A stretch of DNA of 13,344 nucleotides from positions 1 through 13,344 of the forward strand of contig JADGQU010000033.1 of NCBI GenBank assembly GCA_017881545.1. The letters run 5' to 3'. This DNA is from Gemmatimonadaceae bacterium (GTDB lineage Bacteria; Gemmatimonadota; Gemmatimonadetes; Gemmatimonadales; Gemmatimonadaceae). The translations under genes and the position numbers were made by a program. The stretch's first letter is position 1; the number at the start of each line of letters is the position of its first letter. Positions 1 to 6,548 of this stretch are shown here, piece after piece. The notes under the pieces are model-generated. The model made no database searches and had not been told where the DNA came from. It was given only the letters and a program-made list of their open reading frames with translations.

Positions 1-2
1 AT

Positions 3-407
3 CAGGGAATCGAGCTCAGGCGCGGTGTCGAGGACGAGCTGGCGTTCGAGAAAGGCATCAGCAACATGGTGACCGCCGATGGGCTGCTCAGAATTCTCGT
101 CATGCTGTCGGAAGGAAAGGCATTTTCGCCGGCACTGTCGCGGCGGATGATGGACATCCTGCATGGCCAGGAATTCAACCAGGGTATTCCCGCCCGGCTG
201 CCGAAGGGCACACGGGTCGCTCACAAGACGGGCGAGATCTCGACCGTTGCGCACGATGCGGGAGTGGTCTATCTGCCCAAACGGAAGCCTTACGTGCTCG
301 TGATTCTTACCGAGTGGGACCCTACTGCAACGGGACGGTCACGAACCATCGCGGCGATCTCGCATACCATATACGAGGACCTCACCCAAAGACCGGTGGA
401 TAAATGA
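3..407 (+). CDS. Class A beta-lactamase-type serine hydrolase, C-terminal part (5' truncated by window edge)
   Basis: The frame is open from the window edge, so only the last 134 residues are present. They contain the Lys-Thr-Gly triad in AHKTGEIS, followed by a strand pattern (DAGVVYLPKRKPYVLVILTEW-like, ending in TEW) typical of the C-terminal sheet of class A beta-lactamases and related serine hydrolases. The upstream helical segment matches the all-alpha domain end of this fold. The Ser-x-x-Lys and SDN-type motifs would lie outside the window, so activity cannot be judged. Such proteins hydrolyse beta-lactams or, in environmental relatives, act on cell-wall-like peptides in the periplasm. 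The stop codon overlaps the next start by 4 nt (ATGA), so the two are probably translated together. Family call is good; true beta-lactamase versus generic serine hydrolase is open. Confidence 0.8.
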   Translation, partial: QGIELRRGVEDELAFEKGISNMVTADGLLRILVMLSEGKAFSPALSRRMMDILHGQEFNQGIPARLPKGTRVAHKTGEISTVAHDAGVVYLPKRKPYVLVILTEWDPTATGRSRTIAAISHTIYEDLTQRPVDK

Positions 408-1036
408 GCGAGCCTGTCGGTTTCGCCGAGACTCCGGGGATGAATGAGGCCCCGACTTTCCCGCTTCGGGTCGTTGACGGGCTTACCCTCCCGGCTGAGT
501 ATCGAAAGGCGCTCAGGCCCGGGGAGGAGTGGAAGGACGCAACCGGGTTTCCGCGCCAGCTTCCCCGCTATTTCTATGAGGTCCCGTCCTGGGATTCGGC
601 CATGAAAATCGAGTTGGCCTCGAATTTCCTGCTCTGGGAGTTCATCCAGGTCGACGTACGGGAGGCCCAGCCTCTGAGAACTTTCCCCCGGTACGTTCCG
701 TGCGCTATAACCCTGTTGGCAGTGTGCCTGGAGAGGTTTCGGGATGCAGTCGGGACGCTGGTCCATATCTCCGCGAATGGGGGCTACCGATCGCCCTCTC
801 ACCGCTTCTCCAAGGACGCAACTCCGCATGCCTGGGGGACCGCCGCCAACATCTACAAGATTGGCGACACCTACCTCGACAACCGGAGCGCGATTGAGCG
901 TTTCAGCCTGATCGCACGTCAGACGTTGCCGGGCATCTGGACGCGCCCTTATGGAGCGCCGACCGGGTTCGCCGAAGACCACCTCCACCTCGACCTTGGC
1001 TATGTGTTGTCGGTGCCTCGGGACGTGAAAAGTTGA
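404..1036 (+). CDS. Peptidase M15-like (D,D-peptidase/VanX-fold) protein with a substituted zinc ligand
   Basis: 210 aa, start ATG overlapping the previous stop, preceded by GGTGGA (395-400) at a good ribosome-binding distance. The C-terminal half follows the M15 metallopeptidase layout: GGYRSPSHR (126-134), then PHAWGTAANI (141-150), then EDHLHLDLGY (191-200). In M15 enzymes the middle motif reads SxHxxGxAxD, where His and Asp seven residues apart bind zinc. Here H142 is kept but the Asp position is N149. A final His (H193 or H195) is present, as is a possible catalytic Glu (E191). Residues 1-115 are not recognised. No signal peptide is seen. M15 proteins cleave D-Ala-D-Ala type bonds of peptidoglycan or its precursors; whether this one still binds metal is uncertain. 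It lies between a serine hydrolase and a GS-fold ligase, which suggests peptide handling as a shared theme (inference). Confidence 0.6.
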   Translation: MSEPVGFAETPGMNEAPTFPLRVVDGLTLPAEYRKALRPGEEWKDATGFPRQLPRYFYEVPSWDSAMKIELASNFLLWEFIQVDVREAQPLRTFPRYVPCAITLLAVCLERFRDAVGTLVHISANGGYRSPSHRFSKDATPHAWGTAANIYKIGDTYLDNRSAIERFSLIARQTLPGIWTRPYGAPTGFAEDHLHLDLGYVLSVPRDVKS

Positions 1037-1064
1037 CGACCTGTTTGAAGCAGAAACTGACGAA

Positions 1065-1113
1065 AATCGAAGAATCCTGTTCAATAGAAGAATCCTGGTT
1101 AAACGAAGAGAAT
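1065..1113 (+). repeat. Short tandem repeat, 18-bp unit, about 2.7 copies
   Basis: Units at 1065-1082 and 1083-1100 match at 15 of 18 positions and share GAAGAATCCTG; a third partial copy (AAACGAAGAGAAT) runs to 1113 and into the start codon of the ligase gene. The stretch is A-rich compared with its surroundings and fills most of the gap between the M15-like gene and the ligase. It could carry the ribosome-binding region (GAAGAG just before ATG), or be simple slippage. No promoter match was convincing. Confidence 0.6.
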
Positions 1114-2389
1114 GACGCTGAAGAAGAAAAAAGGGCCGGAGAACAAATCATCCACTCGCGAGAGGATCCACCTCGCGGCGATCGGCATGGAAGCCGAATT
1201 CGCCGTGATCATCGATGGCGTGCAGGTGCAGCCGGAGGACACCTTCGGCAGCCCGCGCAGGTTCATCCGTGAGAAGATGATGCACCGGAAGGGCAGGTCT
1301 TATCATCTGCCCACCGGCGGCGCGGTCTATTTCGACACCGGCGTCATCGAGGTCGCCACTCCAGTCATCGAGATCGAGCGTGGCTGCGCCGCGCGCGCCG
1401 GACGGTCTCTCTGGGAAGCAATTCTTTTTGTCCGCCAGGAGCTCGACGCGTGGGAGCAGGCGCACGACAGTGATGTTCAGCTCGCCGGCTTCAGCACCCA
1501 CTACAACATCTCCTTCGAGCTACCACCGGAGGAGCAGGGCCAGAACAGAACCGTCGACCAGCTCGCGTACTTGCTGGCGCACATCCTTCCCGTTCCAGTT
1601 ATGCTGCTCGCGGCAAACCGACGGTCCACCGGCATCGGTGTCCGGCCGCGCGGCGACCGCATCGAGATTACCGCCGATTTCACTCCCGACGCGCCGCTCA
1701 TGATCGCGACGGCGACCCTGATCGTGGGAATTGTGCGCGAGGTGATGCGCTGGCCGAGCTACGAGATCGGCGCGCTGGATGAGACGGATATCCCGATCAT
1801 CAATGGATTCCGCCCGATGCCGCACACCACCCGTAAAGGATGGCTGGCGCGGTACGATTGCTACCCGGAGAATCCTTTCACCTGCGACATCGACGAGGAT
1901 AGGTGGCCGACAACCGATGGACGCTTCCTGACTCTGCGACAAATGGCGGGCCTGATCACCAAGCACTTCTGGCCCCACATTCGTCGCTACTCGGATCCGT
2001 TTACTCTTCGCCTCATCGGCTCGGTGATGAAAGGACGCGCTCCGTCGCTGCTCGACCTCGACGACCGTCCTCCCGGCTACGAGGACGTCGGCCGGCTGTG
2101 CACCTGGGACAACCTGTTTCCCGAGCGCGTCCTTCCACGCTCGCAGTACGAGAGAGTTCTGATCAGAGCGATCTCAGGCGACAAGCTCCACATGGATGGC
2201 GAGTGGTACACGCCGACCGGGATGCGCGGCTGGTCACGCGTGGTCTTCCGCCGCAAAGCCGACAACTCGCGCCACATCTTCTCGCTCGACTATCTGCTGG
2301 ATCATCTGCGTGAGTGGGAGCGGCCGTACCGAACCACCAAACGCGGAACGGGCCAACGCGACCGAGAGCACTCCGCGCGCTCGGGATGA
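1112..2389 (+). CDS. Glutamine-synthetase-fold carboxylate-amine ligase, distantly PafA/Dop-like
   Basis: 425 aa, ATG start directly behind an A/G-rich tract. Seen in the protein: GMEAEF (25-30), with two acidic residues spaced as in the Mg-ATP site of GS/gamma-glutamylcysteine-ligase and Pup-ligase enzymes (IGxExEF); a spaced block GGAVYFDTGVIEVATP (69-84) that parallels the NGARLYLDxGxHxEYATPE block of PafA/Dop, with E80 in the expected acidic position; FSTHYNISF (127-135), where GS-fold enzymes carry a His near the active site; and RIEITADFTPD (183-193), a GS-sheet-like strand followed by a long helix. The C-terminal 200 residues are not recognised. The expected reaction is ATP-dependent amide formation (or its reversal) between a carboxylate and an amine; substrate unknown. 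No Pup-like small gene or proteasome gene is in the window. It may be co-transcribed with the M15-like gene 75 nt upstream. Superfamily is likely; closeness to PafA/Dop is an inference from motif order. Confidence 0.6.
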   Translation: MTLKKKKGPENKSSTRERIHLAAIGMEAEFAVIIDGVQVQPEDTFGSPRRFIREKMMHRKGRSYHLPTGGAVYFDTGVIEVATPVIEIERGCAARAGRSLWEAILFVRQELDAWEQAHDSDVQLAGFSTHYNISFELPPEEQGQNRTVDQLAYLLAHILPVPVMLLAANRRSTGIGVRPRGDRIEITADFTPDAPLMIATATLIVGIVREVMRWPSYEIGALDETDIPIINGFRPMPHTTRKGWLARYDCYPENPFTCDIDEDRWPTTDGRFLTLRQMAGLITKHFWPHIRRYSDPFTLRLIGSVMKGRAPSLLDLDDRPPGYEDVGRLCTWDNLFPERVLPRSQYERVLIRAISGDKLHMDGEWYTPTGMRGWSRVVFRRKADNSRHIFSLDYLLDHLREWERPYRTTKRGTGQRDREHSARSG

Positions 2390-2467
2390 GATGATGGTTC
2401 GGCCGCTCGCGTCCGTTCCTGGCCCTCGCCAGTTTTATGGCGTGTCAATCACAGTGGACGCGCTCGC

Positions 2468-3049
2468 CTGACAACTCACATCGCTCTTCTCCGCGGCATC
2501 AACGTCGGCGGCCACCGGCAAATCGGCATGACCGTTTTGCGAGATTTCCTGGCGCAGGTCGGCCTCCAGGATGCCAAGTCTCTGCTCCAGAGCGGCAATC
2601 TCATTTTTACGAGCACCGTGCGGACGGGCGCCGAGCTCGAGCGCTTCCTGGAATCGGAAGCCGCCGAGCGCCTCTCGCTCGAAGTCGATTTCTACGTGCG
2701 CACGCCCGATGAGTGGAAGACGGTGATCCGGCAGAATCCCTTCCGCAAGGAAGCCGAGCGCGATCCCGGCCACCTGGTGGTGCTCTTCCTGAAGACCGCG
2801 CCCGCCGCCGAAAACGTCGCCGCACTCCAGGCGGACATCAAAGGCCCCGAGATCGTGAAGGCAAAGGGTAAACAGGCCTACATCTTCTATCCGAACGGAC
2901 AGGGCCGCTCAAAACTGACCACCGCGATGATCGAGAAGCACCTTGGTCGCGGAACGGGGCGCAACTGGAACACGGTGACGAAACTCGGAATCATCGCGAA
3001 AACTGGTTCCGCGAAATTGACACCCGTTCATCCACGGAAGCGGATCTGA
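2468..3049 (+). CDS. DUF1697 family protein, apparent CTG start
   Basis: The protein carries the DUF1697 signature at its N-terminus, ALLRGINVGG, followed by LQSGNLIF about 25 residues later and a C-terminal RNWNTVTKL segment, also typical of the family. Function of the family is not established. The first ATG (2528) would remove the whole ALLRGINVGG motif, yet between the previous in-frame stop (2387-2389) and that motif there is no ATG, GTG or TTG. CTG at 2468, giving (M)TTHIALLRG, is exactly where family members start, so I chose it; total length is then 193 aa, normal for the family (about 180). A lost base or an assembly indel near 2460 is the alternative. It stands 78 nt after the ligase gene and converges on mpl. 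Confidence 0.75.
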   Translation: MTTHIALLRGINVGGHRQIGMTVLRDFLAQVGLQDAKSLLQSGNLIFTSTVRTGAELERFLESEAAERLSLEVDFYVRTPDEWKTVIRQNPFRKEAERDPGHLVVLFLKTAPAAENVAALQADIKGPEIVKAKGKQAYIFYPNGQGRSKLTTAMIEKHLGRGTGRNWNTVTKLGIIAKTGSAKLTPVHPRKRI

Positions 3050-3080
3050 TAGGCTCCTGCGGTCGATTGAACTACATCGC

Positions 3081-3281
3081 AAGGATAGACTGCCGCCTGC
3101 TGCCCGCTGAACGCTGCCTGCTATCTGCTGCCAACGCGCAGACCGATCGCGTGGCGTTCTGGGGAAAGGCGAAAAATCCTTGAATCCGAGACGCTTGTGC
3201 CCGGAATCCGCCTGTGCTGTCAGGACGTTTGCAGCAGGCAGCGGGTAGCGTTAAGCGGGCAGCAGGTGGCAGCCTCTCCTT
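3081..3281. repeat. Long imperfect inverted repeat (51-bp arms, 99-bp centre) between convergent genes
   Basis: Arms 3081-3131 and 3231-3281 are reverse complements at 43 of 51 positions by hand alignment, including a shared run CCTGCTGCCCGCT. The arms are built from repeated GCTGCC/CTGCTG-like words. The 99-bp centre (3132-3230) has no ORF and no recognised family. The element fills most of the 266-bp gap between the ends of the DUF1697 gene and mpl, so as RNA it could fold into a long stem on either strand and act as a two-way terminator or a 3' stabiliser. Its size and terminal inverted repeats also fit a MITE-like or REP/BIME-like mobile repeat; no target duplication was found. The rest of 3050-3315 shows nothing else. 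Confidence 0.75.
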
Positions 3282-3315
3282 ACCGACGTAGTTCCCAATG
3301 GCCGCAATGAGTCAG

Positions 3316-4779
3316 CTATTTCTTGCCCGGCTCCTTAGGCGCCAACGAATCAAGAAGTTTCTGATGGATCCCCCCAAACCCGCCGTTCGACATTATCAAA
3401 ACGACATCCCGCTCCTTCAGCCGAGGCGCGAGATCCTTGACGATGGCGTCGGCATCCTTGAGCGCCTTCGCCCCTTTCCCCGACGACGCGAGGTCGCGCA
3501 CCAACTGATCCAGATCCAAAGCCGTTTCTTTGGTGTACCGATCAGGCCGATGGAGCGCCGCAAAAACAACCTCGTCGGCGGCGGCAAAAGCCTTCACGTA
3601 GTCATTCTGGAATTCCCGCCGCTGCGCCGTGTAGCTCCTCGGCTCAAACACCGCCACGATCCGGCGGCCTCTGTACTTCTGCTTGATGGCGTCGATCGTC
3701 TCACGAATCGCCGTGGGATGGTGCGCAAAGTCGTCGATCACCACGACGCCACGGACCTCGCCGCGCACCTCCATCCGCCGCTTCACGCTGGCGAAAGTGC
3801 GTAGCCCTTCGCGCACGCCGTCTCGATCCGCGTTCACCGCCTCCGCCGCGGCGAGCACTGCCAGGACGTTTCTGACGTTGAACGCGCCAGCGAGCGGCGT
3901 GTCGACCATTCCCCACTCCTCGTCCGATCGGAACGCGCGAAACTTGGTGCCGGTCTCGCTGAATTCAACTCCGCGGGCGTGCCAGTGGGGTTGGCCGGCC
4001 GGAGGTTTCGTCTCGTCGCCATAGGCGAACGATTCGACCGGCGAGAAAGACTTGGGCGCCAGCTCTCGCGCGATCGGCGAATCCCATCCCGCAATCAACA
4101 CTCCGTTCTTCGGAATGAGATTGATGAAGCGCGCAAACGCGAACTTGTACGCCTCTTCGTCACGATAGATGTCGGCGTGATCGAACTCGATGTTGTTGAC
4201 GATCGCGGTGTCCGGCAGGTAGTGCCACATCTTCGGGCCCTTGTCGAAGTACGCGCTGTCGTACTCGTCAGCCTCTATCACGAAGTACTCCGAATCCGTC
4301 AGTCTGAACGACGTTCCGAAGTTCTCGGCTACTCCACCGATCAGGAAGCTCGGATTGAGCCCTGCCGACTCGAGCACCCACGCCAGCAGCGATGTGGTAG
4401 TCGTCTTCCCGTGCGTGCCGGCCACCGCCATCGAGTGATGGCCCCAGATGAACTCCTCCTTTATGGTAGCGGCGGCGGAGGTGTAGCGAAGCTTCTGGAT
4501 CAGCACCTCCTCCAACTCCGGGTTCCCGCGCGAGATCGCGTTGCCCACGATGACAATGTCGGGCCGCGGCTTGAGGTTCGCGGCGCGATACCCCTGAGCA
4601 TATGAAATCCCCATCTGCTGGAGCCCCGTCGACATTGGCGGGTATACGTTCTCATCCGAGCCGGTGACCGTGTGACCCACGGCCTTCAGCAAGCCTGCCA
4701 GCGAAGCCATGGCGGTACCACCAATTCCGATGAGGTGGTAATGAAGCAGAGTCCTTTGTTTGTCGGGTTTTCGCGCCAT
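3316..4779 (-). CDS. mpl: UDP-N-acetylmuramate:L-alanyl-gamma-D-glutamyl-meso-diaminopimelate ligase
   Basis: 487 aa, a full-length Mur-ligase-family protein. It joins recycled murein tripeptide to UDP-MurNAc using ATP in the cytoplasm, feeding it back to peptidoglycan synthesis. Seen: HLIGIGGTAM (15-24, UDP-binding N-domain), the ATP loop GTHGKTTT (121-128), EADEYDSAYF (169-178), NNIEFDHADIY (195-205), and in the C-domain DDFAHHPTAI and FEPRS. The DSAYFD and FDHADIY pattern separates Mpl from MurC, and the family is typical of diderm bacteria. ATG start is backed by AAGAGG (complement of 4784-4789) five bases upstream. It is transcribed away from lspA across a 132-bp shared upstream region and runs into the inverted-repeat element. 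No oddities in key residues. Confidence 0.95.
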   Translation of the reverse strand: MARKPDKQRTLLHYHLIGIGGTAMASLAGLLKAVGHTVTGSDENVYPPMSTGLQQMGISYAQGYRAANLKPRPDIVIVGNAISRGNPELEEVLIQKLRYTSAAATIKEEFIWGHHSMAVAGTHGKTTTTSLLAWVLESAGLNPSFLIGGVAENFGTSFRLTDSEYFVIEADEYDSAYFDKGPKMWHYLPDTAIVNNIEFDHADIYRDEEAYKFAFARFINLIPKNGVLIAGWDSPIARELAPKSFSPVESFAYGDETKPPAGQPHWHARGVEFSETGTKFRAFRSDEEWGMVDTPLAGAFNVRNVLAVLAAAEAVNADRDGVREGLRTFASVKRRMEVRGEVRGVVVIDDFAHHPTAIRETIDAIKQKYRGRRIVAVFEPRSYTAQRREFQNDYVKAFAAADEVVFAALHRPDRYTKETALDLDQLVRDLASSGKGAKALKDADAIVKDLAPRLKERDVVLIMSNGGFGGIHQKLLDSLAPKEPGKK

Positions 4780-4799
4780 TCTGCCTCTTCGCCTTTCCT

Positions 4800-4828
4800 T
4801 TGGAGTTCGGTGTACTGGAATCTATAAT
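4800..4828 (+). promoter_or_regulatory. Sigma70-type promoter for lspA
   Basis: TTGGAG (4800-4805), a 17-bp spacer and a perfect TATAAT (4823-4828). Transcription would begin near 4835, giving an lspA leader of about 77 nt. It lies inside the mpl/lspA divergent region, so mpl, on the other strand, may share regulation; no equally good minus-strand promoter was found. Confidence 0.6.
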
Positions 4829-4884
4829 GCTCTTATACAGCCCTGGCCCAGCCCCGCGGCGAAACGCATTAGTGCTCTGCGCCG

Positions 4885-4902
4885 TAGGGGGGAAACACCC
4901 TA
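4885..4902 (+). promoter_or_regulatory. Small hairpin in the lspA leader
   Basis: TAGGG (4885-4889) and CCCTA (4898-4902) are perfect inverted repeats with an 8-nt loop, directly before the AAAGAG-like ribosome-binding site (4902-4907) and ATG at 4912. It could tune access to the ribosome-binding site; five pairs is weak evidence. Confidence 0.3.
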
Positions 4903-4911
4903 AAGAGATTC

Positions 4912-5439
4912 ATGCAACGAGCCAATAGATTCTGGACGATCTTTCTCGCGACCATCCTCGCTGATGTCGCGAGCAAACGATTCGCCGTCGCCACGCTGTC
5001 TCCGCCCTACTTTCCGCACGACATCATCGACGATGTGCTGCGCTTCACGCTTGCGTACAACCCCGACGGCGCCATGAGCTTTTCGCTCGGGCCCTCGTCC
5101 CGCTGGTGGTTCGTACTGCTTTCCTTCGGAACGCTCTTCGTCCTCGCCTACATGTACCGGCAGACTCCGCGCGCAGACCGTTTCCAGATCGCGTCGATCG
5201 CGCTCATTTGCGGGGGCGCGGTCGGCAATCTGCTCGACCGCATCCGCTCCGCGCGCGGAGTGGTCGACTTCATCGACATCGGAATCGGCACGCACCGGTT
5301 CTGGACCTTCAACCTCGCTGATATGGCCGTGACACTCGGCACCGCGATGCTCACTTGGATCCTTTGCGTTCGAGCCGCAAAGGAGGAGCCCAAGGTTCCC
5401 ACCCTCGCCAGAAGCACAGCCCTGGACGAGCCGACCTAG
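4912..5439 (+). CDS. lspA: Lipoprotein signal peptidase (signal peptidase II)
   Basis: 175 aa, the normal length for LspA. It is the inner-membrane aspartyl protease that removes signal peptides from prolipoproteins after lipid attachment. Four hydrophobic segments are visible (about 7-24, 66-82, 92-108, 137-153). The catalytic aspartates fit the family pattern: D119 in GNLLDR...GVVDF (105-120) and D137 in FNLAD (133-137). The usual NxGaaF motif appears as NPDGAMSFSLG (50-60). ATG start follows the promoter and leader described separately. The gene ends tail-to-tail with the ferredoxin reductase, sharing the tetranucleotide CTAG. The charged C-terminal tail after residue 155 is longer than needed but unremarkable. 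Confidence 0.93.
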   Translation: MQRANRFWTIFLATILADVASKRFAVATLSPPYFPHDIIDDVLRFTLAYNPDGAMSFSLGPSSRWWFVLLSFGTLFVLAYMYRQTPRADRFQIASIALICGGAVGNLLDRIRSARGVVDFIDIGIGTHRFWTFNLADMAVTLGTAMLTWILCVRAAKEEPKVPTLARSTALDEPT

Positions 5440-6458
5440 TCGTCCTTCTGGCCGAAGATCGCCATGTTGGAGCTGTGTCCCGGATTCACCTTCTTGTCGG
5501 GATAGATCCAGTGCACGGCCTGGTTCACCGCTGTGGCGGCTTCGCCGAACCCCGTCGCGATCAGCTTCAGCTTGCCGGGATAGGTCGTGATGTCGCCGGC
5601 GGCGTAAATCCCCACCCGCCCAGTCTCCATCAGGCTGTTGACGACGATCTCGTCCTTCTCGCAGTTCAACCCCCATTCAGCCAGCGCGCCGATGTCGCTG
5701 TGGAAGCCGAGCATGGGCAGGACGACATCGGCCTCGATGTCACGCGTCGTCTTTGCTTTGACGTCGCGCACTGTGACGCCGGTGAGCTTGTCGCCCTGCG
5801 ACAGCACTTCGTGCAATTCGTGAAAGGGTAGCAACGTGGTGCGTCCCTCCCCCGACGTCGCCGCGGCCTGAACGTCGGCGATAGTCGCTCCGTGCGCGCG
5901 GTACTTGTCGCTCCGATGGACGAGCGTCACCGCTTTGGCGCGGTCGCGCAGCTGCTGCGCCCAGTCGAACGCCGAGTCGCCGCCCCCGATGATGACGATG
6001 CTCTGGCCGCGGAATTCTTCCGGATCAGACACGCGATCGAAGATTCCACGCCCGTACCACGGCTCCGCGCATGCCTGCGGCAGACGGCGCGGTGAGAAGG
6101 CGCCGATCCCGGCGGCGATGAGGATCGCGCGCGTCGGGAAGCGGTCTGTCTCCGTGACCAGAACGAAATGATCGTCATTCCGCTCGAGCGCGGTGACGTT
6201 CTGGTTGAGGTGCGATTTGAAAGGGAACTGCGCCGCCTGCTCGGTTAACGCTTTGACGAGATCCTTAGCCAGTATCTTGGTGAATCCCCCGACGTCGAAG
6301 ATGTACTTCTCGGGGTAGAGCGCTGTGAGCTGCCCGCCAAGCTGGGGCAGCGCATCGACGATCCGCGCGGTTGCGCCGCGCATTCCGGTATAAAAAGAGG
6401 CGAACAGTCCGGTTGGACCGCCGCCGATGACGGTGATGTCGGTTATCTCGTGGGTCAT
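5436..6458 (-). CDS. Ferredoxin-NADP(+) reductase, thioredoxin-reductase-like type
   Basis: 340 aa flavoprotein of the YumC-type FNR family. It passes electrons between NADPH and ferredoxin or flavodoxin in the cytosol. Seen: FAD-binding GGGPTG (12-17) in ITVIGGGPTG, QLGGQL (39-44) with YPEKYIFDVGG, a second dinucleotide site IIGGGDSA (157-163 region) for NADPH, HRSDKYRAH, and a C-terminal FAD motif AAGDITTYPGKLKLIATG. The CxxC redox pair of true thioredoxin reductases is absent at the position following GGGDSAFDW, which separates FNR from TrxB. The tail with PGHSSN is typical of this group. The start gives MTHEITDITVIGGG, as in homologues; the upstream Shine-Dalgarno is weak. Its stop overlaps that of lspA on the other strand. 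Confidence 0.93.
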   Translation of the reverse strand: MTHEITDITVIGGGPTGLFASFYTGMRGATARIVDALPQLGGQLTALYPEKYIFDVGGFTKILAKDLVKALTEQAAQFPFKSHLNQNVTALERNDDHFVLVTETDRFPTRAILIAAGIGAFSPRRLPQACAEPWYGRGIFDRVSDPEEFRGQSIVIIGGGDSAFDWAQQLRDRAKAVTLVHRSDKYRAHGATIADVQAAATSGEGRTTLLPFHELHEVLSQGDKLTGVTVRDVKAKTTRDIEADVVLPMLGFHSDIGALAEWGLNCEKDEIVVNSLMETGRVGIYAAGDITTYPGKLKLIATGFGEAATAVNQAVHWIYPDKKVNPGHSSNMAIFGQKDD

Positions 6459-6479
6459 CTCTGACGCGAAATATATAGT

Positions 6480-6503
6480 AGCGGGAAGTCTCGCCCACCC
6501 GCT
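6480..6503. promoter_or_regulatory. Inverted repeat in the divergent region upstream of the FNR gene
   Basis: AGCGGG (6480-6485) and CCCGCT (6498-6503) are perfect 6-bp inverted repeats with a 12-bp gap, next to an AT-rich ATATATA run (6470-6477) that could serve as the -10 region of the minus-strand FNR gene. A regulator-binding site is possible; no known operator is recognised. Confidence 0.25.
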
Positions 6504-6512
6504 CCGATCCTT

Positions 6513-6542
6513 CTGGCAACTTTATGGCACCCACCCTAGACT
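6513..6542 (+). promoter_or_regulatory. Candidate promoter for a leaderless transcript of the 6549 gene
   Basis: CTGGCA (6513-6518), 18-bp spacer and TAGACT (6537-6542). The ATG at 6549 comes six bases after the -10 hexamer and no Shine-Dalgarno precedes it, as expected if transcription starts at or next to the start codon. Confidence 0.3.
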
Positions 6543-6548
6543 TCGCGA

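Noticed and set aside
290..1084. 264-aa reverse-strand ORF
   Set aside because: Shadow of the M15-like gene; no recognisable motifs, and it overlaps two better-supported plus-strand genes.
1033..1272. Glu-rich small ORF (79 aa, TTG start) overlapping the ligase start; considered as a Pup-like modifier partner
   Set aside because: It ends in QPAQVHP, not the GG[E/Q] end of Pup, most of it is the ligase gene read out of frame, and its Glu-rich part is just the 18-bp repeat translated.
4900..5676. 258-aa reverse-strand ORF
   Set aside because: Antisense to lspA and out of frame with the FNR gene; charged low-complexity product typical of GC-rich shadow frames.
6515..6540. Sigma54-type promoter (TGGCAC at 6525-6530)
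   Set aside because: The downstream TTGCA-type element is missing at the required spacing.
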